From positions 1 to 25,156 of the forward strand of contig URXT01000028.1 of the NCBI GenBank assembly GCA_900551915.1: DNA of 25,156 nt, read 5' to 3'. Under the pieces are notes generated by a model. It did no database searches. It had not been told where the DNA came from and was given only the letters and a program-made list of their open reading frames with translations. This DNA comes from an uncultured bacterium. GTDB taxonomy: Bacteria > Cyanobacteriota > Vampirovibrionia > Gastranaerophilales > Gastranaerophilaceae. Both the position numbers and the translations under genes were made by a program. Every line of letters starts with the position of its first letter. Position 1 is the stretch's first letter. Below are positions 1 through 8,551 of this stretch, one piece after another.

Positions 1-12
1 GGGGGGGGGGGG
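1..12. other. Poly-G run at the contig edge
   Basis: Twelve consecutive G residues open the window, and eight C residues close it (25149-25156). Read outward, both 3' ends are poly-C. This looks like a library or assembly artefact, or an assembly break at a homopolymer, rather than normal sequence for this AT-rich genome. Confidence 0.6.
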
Positions 13-55
13 TCAAATTAGAGTTATCGTTTAAAATAATATTATCTTTATCCAA
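1..55 (-). CDS. Possible 5' fragment of a further operon gene, cut by the left edge
   Basis: On the minus strand a TTG at 55-53 opens a frame (TTG GAT AAA GAT AAT ATT) that stays free of stops to the contig edge, about 18 codons. It is preceded by GGAGGT at 69-64, eight bases upstream, one of the best Shine-Dalgarno matches in this operon. It overlaps the last codons of the upstream glycosyltransferase by 8 bases, the same style of overlap seen elsewhere in the operon, and TTG starts are common here. The fragment is too short to name. It may equally be chance, because the SD bases also encode the end of the upstream gene. Confidence 0.35.
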   Translation of the reverse strand, partial: MDKDNIILNDNSNLTPPP

Positions 56-1148
56 GATTCACCACCTCCAGTATTTTTTTTGCTGTATTTACCCAACTGT
101 ATTTTTGTAATTGATTTTTACCATTTTTGATAAGTAATTTTTTTCGATTATCATTAAATTTCAAATATACGACTTTTTCAATTAAATCTTTCTCATTTTT
201 TGGATTAAAGTAGATTGCTGCATCACCTGCTACCTCTGGTAGACATGTTGCGTTTGAACATAATATCGGACAATCACACTTCATTGCTTCTAATAAAGGT
301 AAGCCGAACCCCTCATATAATGAGGGAAAAATAAAAGCTTCAGCATTTTTGTATAAACCTACTAAATCTTCTTGGCTTATATAAGGTACAAATATTATGT
401 TTTCATAATTTTTATATTTCTTATATAAATGGCTAACTTCTAATTTTTTTATACCAGCAATAACGATGTTATAATCAGAATATTCAGAAAAACATTTTAA
501 AAGCATTTCTGTATTTTTACTCGGAGCATCACCGCCAACATGAAAGAAATAAGTTTCAGGAATATTATATTTTTGTTTTAACAAATCAACATCTGTAGCT
601 TTTTCTATTTCAAAATGTTCATGTCCTCTTGAATCAATTATGATTTTATTGGCGTTTATATTTAAAGTCTTTATTATATCTTGTTTTGAATATTTTGTTG
701 GAGCCAAAATAATAGTAGCCTTTTTGGCATTTAAAGATGTTATTATATAATATATTCTACCTAAAATTTGCATTTTATGCTTTGATATTGGAACATCTTT
801 TTTCAAAAATATTAAATCATGTAATGCTAAAATACGTTTAATCTTCTTATTCAAAAAAATAGGTGATGTATTAGCAGGTGAAAACAGTATATCAATTTCA
901 TCTTTGATACATTGTTTAGGTAACACCCTTTGTTCATAATGAAATAAACCTTTTGCTTTTAACTTTGTATATGTGAAATTTTCTTGCTTAGGCAAAATGT
1001 TTTCATTATCTTCAATGTCAGCATATAAAATAAATTTTGTTTCTTTATCTATTTTAGCTAGTTCTTTTAATATATTTATAGTATAATTACCCATTCCTCG
1101 TGGACAATGCATTGCTGAATATACATCAATACCTATAATTTTAGTCAT
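48..1148 (-). CDS. GT4-family glycosyltransferase
   Basis: A cytoplasmic or membrane-associated GT-B glycosyltransferase that probably adds one sugar to the lipid-linked polysaccharide unit built by this operon. The N-terminal domain starts GIDVYSAMHCPRGMGNYTIN, a glycine-rich loop typical of nucleotide-sugar GT4 enzymes. The C-terminal donor domain begins at HVGGDAPSKN and carries the EX7E motif as EGFGLPLLE, followed by LPEVAGDAA. About 366 residues is normal for the family. I chose ATG at 1148 rather than GTG at 1151 because AAGAGG lies six bases upstream of it. The gene overlaps the end of the preceding glycosyltransferase by 8 bases. It is visibly more AT-rich than the heptose genes, as is common for exchangeable glycosyltransferases. 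Donor and acceptor cannot be told from sequence. Confidence 0.85.
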   Translation of the reverse strand: MTKIIGIDVYSAMHCPRGMGNYTINILKELAKIDKETKFILYADIEDNENILPKQENFTYTKLKAKGLFHYEQRVLPKQCIKDEIDILFSPANTSPIFLNKKIKRILALHDLIFLKKDVPISKHKMQILGRIYYIITSLNAKKATIILAPTKYSKQDIIKTLNINANKIIIDSRGHEHFEIEKATDVDLLKQKYNIPETYFFHVGGDAPSKNTEMLLKCFSEYSDYNIVIAGIKKLEVSHLYKKYKNYENIIFVPYISQEDLVGLYKNAEAFIFPSLYEGFGLPLLEAMKCDCPILCSNATCLPEVAGDAAIYFNPKNEKDLIEKVVYLKFNDNRKKLLIKNGKNQLQKYSWVNTAKKILEVVNLG

Positions 1149-2343
1149 CACAAACCTCTTGTATTATGCAAGCCCATTTCCATCCAACTTTTTCCCAAGA
1201 AAAATTCTTAATTATGAAATTTCTAGATTTTTTAGAAATTTCAATACCTTTCTGTCTGTATTGTAGCAAGTTTATTACTTTTCGGGTATACTCTTCATTT
1301 GTTGTTGCAACATCCAAAATATTTTCAGGGGCATTTATCCCTTCAGCTCCTTCAGGTGTTGTTACAACAGGAATCCCCATTGACATTGCTTCCAATATTT
1401 TAGCTTGAATACCTCCAGCAATTTTTACCGGGCATACAGAAACTTTGCAATCTTTCATATATTCTCTTACATCTTCTACACGACCCGTAATTTGAATTCC
1501 CTCAATATTTTTTGTAGCTTCAAAAAGTTCTTTTCTTGGATTTGCCCCGATTATCTTAAATTTTACATCCGGAATTTCTTTTTTAATCATCGGGAATATT
1601 TTTGTCGCAAAATAAATTGCAGCTTCCGAATTAGGAATATATTGCATAGAACCAACAAAACAAATATTATTTTCTTTTTTACAATATATTGGAGAATAAT
1701 AGTCTGTATCTGTTGCAAAACCTATAACTTCAACGTTAGAAACATTTGCAAATTTTGCTAAATATTTTTTATCTATTTCTGAAATTAAAACTTGTTTGTC
1801 TGAAGTTATACAAGCTTTTTTTTCATAATTTTTAACCTTTATATACTCAATTCCTATTTTAAACCTGTCAAATAAACTTGGCTTTTCTTTTAACCGTCGT
1901 TCATACATCATTGAAATTGCATCACATAAATGGACAATTCTTTTTATGTTTTTATGCTTTTGTATATATGGCAAAGAACGGATTATATACCCGATGACAA
2001 GATCATATTGACGGGTTGCCAATTCATTATCTATAACTTTTTGCATTTGTCTGTTATAAAAATATTCAACAATAAAAGGTCTATCGCTAAAAATTGCTTT
2101 TACAGCATTCAGATACGCAAATTTTTTATTGAATTTAACCGGTACTAATTTAGTATAAAATTCAGAATGGTCTAATGCGCCGATAAGGTCATCATCGTCT
2201 GAAACAAGAGTAACTAAAGTTATTTTATGCCCTTTGTTTTTTAACTCTTTTAAATAATTATATATATTAACTCTATCTCCGCCTATTAGTGGCCATGGAA
2301 GACGAGTTGTCACATATAAAATGTTTTTTACTTCATTTTCCAA
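1141..2343 (-). CDS. GT4-like glycosyltransferase
   Basis: A second GT-B glycosyltransferase of about 400 residues. It opens YVTTRLPWPLIGGDRVNIYN, an arrangement seen in GT4 enzymes of exopolysaccharide clusters. The donor domain has ICFVGSMQYIPNSEA, a KIIGANP strand, and a C-terminal EAMSMGIPVVTTPEGAEGI in place of the classical EX7E spacing. The start is TTG at 2343, lying inside the last codons of hddA (16-base overlap). A GGGGG run seven bases upstream is the only SD candidate, so translational coupling to hddA is likely. The next in-frame alternative is GTG at VTTRLPW, which would trim the first beta strand. Role: probably addition of a further sugar to the repeat unit; substrate unknown. 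Confidence 0.8.
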   Translation of the reverse strand: MENEVKNILYVTTRLPWPLIGGDRVNIYNYLKELKNKGHKITLVTLVSDDDDLIGALDHSEFYTKLVPVKFNKKFAYLNAVKAIFSDRPFIVEYFYNRQMQKVIDNELATRQYDLVIGYIIRSLPYIQKHKNIKRIVHLCDAISMMYERRLKEKPSLFDRFKIGIEYIKVKNYEKKACITSDKQVLISEIDKKYLAKFANVSNVEVIGFATDTDYYSPIYCKKENNICFVGSMQYIPNSEAAIYFATKIFPMIKKEIPDVKFKIIGANPRKELFEATKNIEGIQITGRVEDVREYMKDCKVSVCPVKIAGGIQAKILEAMSMGIPVVTTPEGAEGINAPENILDVATTNEEYTRKVINLLQYRQKGIEISKKSRNFIIKNFSWEKVGWKWACIIQEVCDD

Positions 2344-3353
2344 CTTTCAGCCCCCAAATTCGTAAACCTAAATCTTCTAAATTCGCCACCAAGTTTCGCC
2401 AATTCTTCTATTACTCTATATCTTGTATTATTCGGACAATAAAACATGAAAAATCCGCCACCGCCAGCTCCTGAAATTTTTCCGCCTGTTGCCCCTGCAC
2501 TCATTGCTGTTTCGTATATATTGTCTATTACGGCATTTGAAATTACCGAAGAAGTTCTTTTTTTATTTTCCCAACCATAAGCTAAAAGTTCACCTATTGT
2601 GTCTAATTTTCCAGTCAACAATACTTCCTTCATATCCAAAGACTGCTGTTTTAATTTATGCATTGCCTCGATTGCTTTTTCATCTTTTTTCGTTGTGTTT
2701 TCAACTTGGCTTTCAATAATTTTAGCAGAAAGCCTGCTTGTACCGGTGTAGTATAAAAGAACATTAAATTCCAGTTCATTTACATATTCTTTTCTTATTC
2801 TTAGCGGATTTACAAGAACTTTTTCATTAGCTGAAAACTCCATAAAATTAAATCCGCCAAAAGCCGCTGCATATTGATCCTGACGCCCACCAGCCATTTT
2901 TAAATCTTCACGCTCAATACTCCAGGCAAGTTTTGCTAAATCGTATTCCCCAAGCGGAAGATTCTGCCATTCCTGAAAAGCTTTTACAATGGCTACAACA
3001 AGGGTTGAACTTGAACCTAAACCGCTTCCTGCAGGTGCATCAACATATGTTGTTAGAGTAAAACTCAAAGGCTTTTTGATATAATCTTTTATCAAACGAT
3101 TATAAGCGCCTTTTAATAAATCAAATTTGCCGTCTATCTCCAAATGTTCAACTGAATTAAAAGTACAAAATTCGCCCCTGTCTTCACAGCGAAATTCAAT
3201 CTTGTCGTCATCTCTCGGTTTAATTGTTGCATAAGCATACATATTTATGCACGCATTCAAAATAGAACCGCCATAGATGTCACAATACGGGCTGACATCT
3301 GTTCCACCACCTGCTAAACCTATTCTTAATGGAGCTTTTGACCGGATTATCAT
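2328..3353 (-). CDS. hddA: D-glycero-alpha-D-manno-heptose-7-phosphate kinase
   Basis: A GHMP-superfamily sugar kinase that phosphorylates D-glycero-D-manno-heptose 7-phosphate at C1, making the alpha-1,7-bisphosphate for the GDP-heptose route. The N-terminus RSKAPLRIGLAGGGTDVSPY is the family signature. The ATP loop PAGSGLGSSSTLV lies at about residues 107-119, and the C-terminal GHMP motif reads SGAGGGGFFMFYC. The length of 341 residues is typical of HddA. The ATG at 3353 has AAGGA at good distance and overlaps the preceding stop as ATGA. The presence of gmhA and an HddC-GmhB fusion in the same operon supports HddA over the related fucose kinases. Confidence 0.9.
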   Translation of the reverse strand: MIIRSKAPLRIGLAGGGTDVSPYCDIYGGSILNACINMYAYATIKPRDDDKIEFRCEDRGEFCTFNSVEHLEIDGKFDLLKGAYNRLIKDYIKKPLSFTLTTYVDAPAGSGLGSSSTLVVAIVKAFQEWQNLPLGEYDLAKLAWSIEREDLKMAGGRQDQYAAAFGGFNFMEFSANEKVLVNPLRIRKEYVNELEFNVLLYYTGTSRLSAKIIESQVENTTKKDEKAIEAMHKLKQQSLDMKEVLLTGKLDTIGELLAYGWENKKRTSSVISNAVIDNIYETAMSAGATGGKISGAGGGGFFMFYCPNNTRYRVIEELAKLGGEFRRFRFTNLGAESWKMK

Positions 3354-4255
3354 CTTAATACTTCCTTATCTATTTTATCAAAATCTAAATTTATAGATTG
3401 TAATTTTAATAATGACTTTAATAAGCTATTATCCATTTCTGTAATTTTAGCTCTTTTAGCTACAAATATACCTTCAGAATCTTTTATTGAAATGGGTTTA
3501 ATTAAATTTTTTTCAAATCCATATTTTTCTGCTATCTTAAGAGCAAGTTCGTATTTGCTTATTGCTTGATCACTTGCGAAGTTTATTATTTTCTTATCAG
3601 CGCTACCATAGATTTCAATTAAGTTTATTAGCAACTTGGCACATTGATTAAAACTTAAGATTGAACGGTAGGAGTCAACGAACATATCAATAGGATTTGC
3701 TGTATCTAAACTTTCATAAATCTTGTCAAAAAAGTGTTTTTTACCTTCAATCAAACTGGGTCCCATCATTAAAGGAAGTCTAAAAACATTATAATTTTTT
3801 GCCATAATTATACGTTCAGCCAAAGCTTTTTGAACTCCATATATATTTACTGGATTCAAGTTCGCATTCTCTTTAAATTTTGTATGTTGAAAACTTTCAC
3901 CATAAACAACGTCAGTAGAAGCGTAATATAGACATTTTGCCTTTGTATATGTATTAACAAAATTTGCAAGTGCTGTTACATTTAAGTCCCATGAACTTTT
4001 CTGATTTTTTTCGCAAAAATCTGGACTAGAGTATGAAGCAAGATAAATAACTTTAGAATTATTATCAGAAATAGTATTTAGACGTTGAATATCATCAGCT
4101 TGCTGTGCGTCAAATTTTAACCATTGAAGACGATTGTCTTTCACTTGTGGCAAATTTTTTGTATAAGTTCCTATTACTTTTTCACTTGTTAAATTAAGGA
4201 TATTCTTTATTACATAACGACCCAAAAAGCCGCTTCCACCTATAACAATATACAA
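3350..4255 (-). CDS. Extended SDR nucleotide-sugar reductase/epimerase
   Basis: An NAD(P)-dependent short-chain dehydrogenase of the extended RmlD/GalE type, 301 residues. The Rossmann loop GGSGFLG spans residues 6-12. A catalytic Thr/Ser region reads YASTDVVYG, and the YxxxK pair reads YGVQK. A 4,6-dehydratase is encoded immediately upstream and hddA immediately downstream. The simplest role is therefore reduction or epimerisation of the 4-keto intermediate to a GDP-6-deoxy-heptose or related sugar, as DmhB/WcaG do in Yersinia and Campylobacter; this is inference. The start is TTG at 4255, chosen because AAGGAG sits seven bases upstream and the loop follows at once. An overlapping ATG at 4260 is in another frame and stops within a few codons. 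Confidence 0.8.
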   Translation of the reverse strand: MYIVIGGSGFLGRYVIKNILNLTSEKVIGTYTKNLPQVKDNRLQWLKFDAQQADDIQRLNTISDNNSKVIYLASYSSPDFCEKNQKSSWDLNVTALANFVNTYTKAKCLYYASTDVVYGESFQHTKFKENANLNPVNIYGVQKALAERIIMAKNYNVFRLPLMMGPSLIEGKKHFFDKIYESLDTANPIDMFVDSYRSILSFNQCAKLLINLIEIYGSADKKIINFASDQAISKYELALKIAEKYGFEKNLIKPISIKDSEGIFVAKRAKITEMDNSLLKSLLKLQSINLDFDKIDKEVLR

Positions 4256-4273
4256 TACATTACTCCTTTTTGC

Positions 4274-5302
4274 CTATCTCTGCAAAAATTTTTCACCCTT
4301 TGAAATTCTTTTTCGCCAGTAATTTAATAAATCTATCATTGTTTTTTCAAAAGGAATTTCTGGAACCCAGCCTGTGTGTTGTGTGAACTTATCAGTATTT
4401 GGAATTTGCAAATCAGCATCTATAGGACGAAGCCTTTCCGGGTCAACTTCCACTTTGATTTTATCTTTCATAGGTGACAACGATATCAAGAAATTAAGCA
4501 TATCACCTACTTTACATGTATACTGCCCCCCTATATTGTAATATTCACCAGATGTAGGTTTAATAGTTAGAAGCATATAATATGCTCTAACTGCATCACG
4601 AACATCGGCAAAAGTTCTTAAGGAATCCAAATTTCCAACTTTTATAACTGGTGGAATCACTCCAGCTTCTATCATTGCAATCTGTTTTGCAAAAGTACTT
4701 TCAGCAAATACATCTCCCCTGCGAGGTCCGGTATGAGTAAACATTCGAGTAGTCATTACCGTCATACCGAATGCTTCTGCATAATAACGTCCTATCAAGT
4801 CGGTACCAACTTTGGATATTGCATACGGGCTTGCAGGATGAAATGTACATTCTTCATTAATAGTTCCACCCATCTCGTCTAATTTTTCTTTTTTTACTCT
4901 CCCAAATACTTCAGAAGATGCACATATATGAACTATTGCTTTCGGACAATGATTTTTTATTGATTCTAATACTCTTGCAGTACCTTGAATATTTGTGTCA
5001 AGGGTATCTAAAGGTGCTGTAAAACTGGTCTTGGGATAACTTTGGGCGGCCAAATGAGAGACATAATCAGGTTTAACTTCTTTAAATACTTGGTCGACTG
5101 CGATTGTATCGCGCAAATCCGCATATACCAAATGTATTCTATGTTTTTTATTTATATCATCAATAAGGTGTTCTATATTGTCTAAAGGGCTTCTCCAGCG
5201 ACACATCCCATAAATTTCCCAATCGGTATTTTCCATTACGAAATCGGCTAAATGAGAGCCGACCATTCCGGTTATACCTGTTATTAATATTTTTTTAGAC
5301 AT
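4274..5302 (-). CDS. GDP-mannose / GDP-manno-heptose 4,6-dehydratase-like SDR
   Basis: An extended SDR enzyme expected to oxidise C4 and eliminate water at C5/C6 of a GDP-sugar. The NAD loop GITGMVGSH covers residues 9-17. The catalytic region is SSEVFG (129-134) with Y160 and K164 in SPYAISKVGTD. MFTHTGPRRGDVFAES is typical of the GDP-mannose 4,6-dehydratase branch. Given the heptose genes on both sides, the likely substrate is GDP-D-glycero-alpha-D-manno-heptose, as for DmhA/WcbK, but a GDP-mannose substrate (Gmd) cannot be excluded by eye. ATG at 5302 follows AAGGAGG. An 18-base gap separates it from the next SDR gene. Confidence 0.85.
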   Translation of the reverse strand: MSKKILITGITGMVGSHLADFVMENTDWEIYGMCRWRSPLDNIEHLIDDINKKHRIHLVYADLRDTIAVDQVFKEVKPDYVSHLAAQSYPKTSFTAPLDTLDTNIQGTARVLESIKNHCPKAIVHICASSEVFGRVKKEKLDEMGGTINEECTFHPASPYAISKVGTDLIGRYYAEAFGMTVMTTRMFTHTGPRRGDVFAESTFAKQIAMIEAGVIPPVIKVGNLDSLRTFADVRDAVRAYYMLLTIKPTSGEYYNIGGQYTCKVGDMLNFLISLSPMKDKIKVEVDPERLRPIDADLQIPNTDKFTQHTGWVPEIPFEKTMIDLLNYWRKRISKGEKFLQR

Positions 5303-5311
5303 ACTTCCTCC

Positions 5312-5917
5312 TTAAAATTTCGTCTTAATACTAAGTTTAGGACTTTCCCCTTTAAATATCGCTTCTTCTACCAACGCGCAAATTATGTGTCCAATCATTA
5401 TGTGCGATTCCTGAATTGTTGGTGTCGATTCGGATGGTACTTTTATTATATAATCACAAAGTGAATCCATTTCGCAAGCTTTTTGACCAACAAGTCCAAT
5501 AGTTGTTACATTTTTCTTTTTGGCTTCAATGATAGCCTTGACAATGTTTTTTGAATTCCCCGAAGTTGATATCGCAATAAAAACATCTCCTTCATTTGCG
5601 TTTGCCTGAATTTGGCGTGAAAAGGAATTTTCATAGCCGTAGTCATTTCCGATTGCAGTTAAAATTGAAGTATCGGTTGCAAGTGAAAATGCGCTCAAGC
5701 CGGGTCTGTCAAAAAAGAATTTTGAAACAAGTTCGCCTGCAATATGCTGGGCATCTCCGGCAGAACCGCCGTTGCCGGCTGTTAAAACCTTTTTGCCGTT
5801 AATATACGCTTCAACAATAACATTTGCGGATTTTTGAATTGTTTCAAGCAAGTTTTTATCATTTAAAATCGCTTGTTTTGTTTTTATTGATGCCTCAATA
5901 TAGTTTTCAATTAACAT
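5312..5917 (-). CDS. gmhA: Phosphoheptose (sedoheptulose 7-phosphate) isomerase
   Basis: A SIS-domain isomerase converting sedoheptulose 7-phosphate to D-glycero-D-manno-heptose 7-phosphate, the first committed step of heptose synthesis. Seen: phosphosugar loop AGNGGSAGDAQHIAGELVSKF (H58 and E62 in the metal/catalytic region), ISTSGNSKNI at 116-125, and the QESHIMIGH stretch (169-177) carrying the second set of active-site residues. The 201-residue length matches GmhA. Its ATG overlaps the preceding TAA by one base (TAATG), and AAGGAA lies upstream, so coupling with the guanylyltransferase/phosphatase gene is likely. Assignment is secure. Confidence 0.95.
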   Translation of the reverse strand: MLIENYIEASIKTKQAILNDKNLLETIQKSANVIVEAYINGKKVLTAGNGGSAGDAQHIAGELVSKFFFDRPGLSAFSLATDTSILTAIGNDYGYENSFSRQIQANANEGDVFIAISTSGNSKNIVKAIIEAKKKNVTTIGLVGQKACEMDSLCDYIIKVPSESTPTIQESHIMIGHIICALVEEAIFKGESPKLSIKTKF

Positions 5918-7095
5918 TAGACTAATTCCTTTTCATTTAATATTTCGCATTTTAAGTATGGAAGTTTTATATTGTCAATTTCTGGATTGTCGCCGATCAT
6001 TATTGAATTTTTTAAATCAATTTTTAAACTATCGCATGCCTTCAAAATCATGCCCGGGTTTGGTTTACGCAATATTGTGTCAAAATGATATTCTATTCTT
6101 GTGCCGTCTTTATGGAATGGACAAAATTCTATATCATCAAATTTTAGACCTTTTGTTTTATAGAATTCTTTTATTCCTTCAAAATTCTCCTGCATGTCCG
6201 TAAAACTGAATTTTTCTTTTGCAACGCCTGCCTGGTTTGTCACCATAACAATGTGATAGCCTTGTTCTGAATATTTTTTCACAATATCAATTGTGCTTTC
6301 AATAATTTGAAAATCGCGGCCATGAGGGTATTCTGTATTTACAATCAAGGTTCCGTCTTTGTCAATGAACAATGCGGGTTTTGCTTTCTTTTTTATCCAT
6401 GACGGAATTAACTCTTGAGCTTTTGAGTAATCCTGTGGAATTCCGATATCTATAAAACAGCCGCCTAAGGGCAATCCGTAAAGTTTATCCGACGATAATA
6501 ATTTCGGAAAAATTTCGGTTTCCAAAGAGATGAATTCTCCATTAAAATTTTTTACGAAATTTTTTAAAACTTCTTTTTTAAGATAATAAATACCGCCGTT
6601 AATATATCCATCAATGCGGTTTTCCGGCAGAGACCCTTTTTCTACAAAAGAAGTTATTTTAAAATCCTCGTTTATTTCAACCATACCATATCTTGAAATA
6701 TTGTTGGTATATCTTAATGCAATTGTACAAGGCTTATTTTTACTGAAATCTTCAAAAAGTGAGTAATCAATGTCAAAAAATGTGTCGCCATTGATTACAT
6801 AAAAATCCTCTTTCAATGCATTATACGCATTCAAAATGGCACCGCCTGTACCTAATGCAGTTTCCTCTTTTATAAAAATTGCGTTTTTTAAATTTTTAAA
6901 GTTTTCTTCAATTATTTCAGATTTGTAGCCTGTTAAAAATACAAAACTGTCAAAACCTTGATTTTTCAAGGTCTTTACAGTGTATTCAAGAAAAGGTTTT
7001 TTAGCAATCGGCGCCATTGGCTTGGGCACGTCACTGACAACATGCGCTAATCTTGTTCCGAAACCACCTGCCAATATCACTGCCTGTCTAGCCAT
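5917..7095 (-). CDS. hddC-gmhB: Fusion: heptose-1-phosphate guanylyltransferase (HddC) plus heptose-1,7-bisphosphate phosphatase (GmhB)
   Basis: Two consecutive pathway steps in one polypeptide of 392 residues. Residues 1 to about 232 form a nucleotidyltransferase: LAGGFGTRL at 8-16, VPKPMAPI, a metal-binding NGDTFFD at 102-108, and FIDIGIPQDY near its end. Residues about 238-392 form a HAD-IIIA phosphatase: FIDKDGT with nucleophile D245 and D247, VTNQAG, RKPNPGM, and MIGDN with D369. The order of steps is phosphatase first (removing the 7-phosphate), then GDP transfer. Oddity: the GmhB zinc loop keeps C325 and H328 (CPFH) but the usual second pair of cysteines just before RKP is missing (DTILRKP). 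ATG at 7095 follows GGGAGG; 8-base overlap with the upstream gene. Confidence 0.9.
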   Translation of the reverse strand: MARQAVILAGGFGTRLAHVVSDVPKPMAPIAKKPFLEYTVKTLKNQGFDSFVFLTGYKSEIIEENFKNLKNAIFIKEETALGTGGAILNAYNALKEDFYVINGDTFFDIDYSLFEDFSKNKPCTIALRYTNNISRYGMVEINEDFKITSFVEKGSLPENRIDGYINGGIYYLKKEVLKNFVKNFNGEFISLETEIFPKLLSSDKLYGLPLGGCFIDIGIPQDYSKAQELIPSWIKKKAKPALFIDKDGTLIVNTEYPHGRDFQIIESTIDIVKKYSEQGYHIVMVTNQAGVAKEKFSFTDMQENFEGIKEFYKTKGLKFDDIEFCPFHKDGTRIEYHFDTILRKPNPGMILKACDSLKIDLKNSIMIGDNPEIDNIKLPYLKCEILNEKELV

Positions 7096-8458
7096 GTCTG
7101 CCTCCCAAAGCCAAAAATACGGCTTTTACCAAAATTCCGATTTCCCACAATAAATTCCGGTGTTTTAAATAATAAAGGTCATATTGAAGTTTTTCTGCAA
7201 CATCATCACTTGAAACGCAATGTCCTTGATTAATTTGCGCCCACCCGGTCCAACCGGTTTTAACCCATTGACGGCTTGTGTAGTATGGGATTTCGTTTGA
7301 ATATATTGAAACAAGATTTTCCCATTCACTGCGGGGGCCGACAATTGACATATCGCCCTTTAATATATTTATCATCTGCGGAATTTCATCAAAACGCGCT
7401 TTTCTGACAAATTTGCAAAACGGAATAACCCGATTGTCTTCGTCTTGAGACTCTGTATGGCCGATATTTCCTTTTTCAGGCACGTAATCATTTAAATACA
7501 TTGTCCTGAGTTTATACATTTTAAAAGGTTTGCCATTTTTGCCAATTCTGTTTTGTGTGTAAATTGCAGGGCCGCCGTCAGTCATTTTTACTCTTATGCC
7601 GATATATAACAAAATCGGAAAAGTTACTGTTAATATTATGACTGCGGCAATTATGTCATAAATGCGTTTGCAAAAATCATAAACAATCGAACGCTTGTTC
7701 ATGTAGTCATAAAACAACCAGTTCATTGACATTCTGTCAATAAAATATTTACCGGTAACAAGTTCATAGAAGTCCGGCATTTTGTAAACTTTTACGCTGC
7801 GCGGAATACTTTCGACCATGCTTGTCAGCAATTCTTCTTCCATGCGCCTTTTTACCGCAATAATTACAATATCAATATTATTTAATTTTATAGTTTCTTT
7901 TAGTGCGAATGGTTTTGTAAGAATTTTGAGATTATGGTCATTGATATAATCAGTGTCGTCGTCAAAATCTTTTATAAAACCTGTAACATTCATTTTTAAA
8001 GCTTTTTTGTTGATAATCTCATCAGCAAGAAGTTTTGCATTTTTATCGGCGCCTATAATTAGAATGTTTTTAACTTTTTTGATATGGAAAAGATAATAGT
8101 GAAAAAAAGTTCTATAAACTTGTAGAACAAGGAAAATTGTCACGAGGTTTGCAAGAACAAATTCAAGGGAATTTACATTATCTGCAAAAGTAAGAAGCAG
8201 AATTGCTGCAGGAATTTGCGAAAACACAATACCTTCAAAAAGCAGGTAATGATTTTTGAGATTTACGTTAAATTCTCTTATTTTGTAATTATCTTTCAAA
8301 AAGAGAACAGCTAAACCTGCAAGAACAGTGATAAAAACCGTTAAGTGAAGAAATTCCTCAGGCATGGAAAATTTATCATACCAAAAGGTTGTAGATACTA
8401 AAAAAGTAATAATATCAACGGTTAACATCACCCATATAGATTTTGATAAAAATTTCAA
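7088..8458 (-). CDS. Polyprenyl-phosphate sugar phosphotransferase (initiating, WbaP/WcaJ type)
   Basis: An inner-membrane enzyme that starts repeat-unit synthesis by moving a sugar 1-phosphate from a nucleotide sugar to undecaprenyl phosphate. The N-terminal third has about four hydrophobic segments. It is followed by a Rossmann-like domain starting ILIIGADKNAKLL, then a fifth membrane segment (IYDIIAAVIILTVTFPILLY) and the bacterial sugar transferase domain. Motifs there are KMYKLRTM, ARFDEIPQMINILKGDMSIV with GPRSE, and TGWAQINQG. Length 456 is typical. The start is TTG at 8458 with AAGAGG six bases upstream; the ATG seen just before it runs into TGA. It is the first gene of the operon. 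The transferred sugar is unknown. Confidence 0.9.
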   Translation of the reverse strand: MKFLSKSIWVMLTVDIITFLVSTTFWYDKFSMPEEFLHLTVFITVLAGLAVLFLKDNYKIREFNVNLKNHYLLFEGIVFSQIPAAILLLTFADNVNSLEFVLANLVTIFLVLQVYRTFFHYYLFHIKKVKNILIIGADKNAKLLADEIINKKALKMNVTGFIKDFDDDTDYINDHNLKILTKPFALKETIKLNNIDIVIIAVKRRMEEELLTSMVESIPRSVKVYKMPDFYELVTGKYFIDRMSMNWLFYDYMNKRSIVYDFCKRIYDIIAAVIILTVTFPILLYIGIRVKMTDGGPAIYTQNRIGKNGKPFKMYKLRTMYLNDYVPEKGNIGHTESQDEDNRVIPFCKFVRKARFDEIPQMINILKGDMSIVGPRSEWENLVSIYSNEIPYYTSRQWVKTGWTGWAQINQGHCVSSDDVAEKLQYDLYYLKHRNLLWEIGILVKAVFLALGGRHG

Positions 8459-8551
8459 ATCATACCTCTTTATTCATTAATAATAATACAACAAAAAAGA
8501 AATCATAGTAGCCGAATGACTATAATATTAATAAAACTTTTCATATTTTTA

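Noticed and set aside
8459..8551. A leftward promoter for the polysaccharide operon
   Set aside because: Several TATTAT/TACTAT-like -10 boxes exist in this AT-rich gap, but none has a convincing -35 at 16-18 bases, so no call was made.
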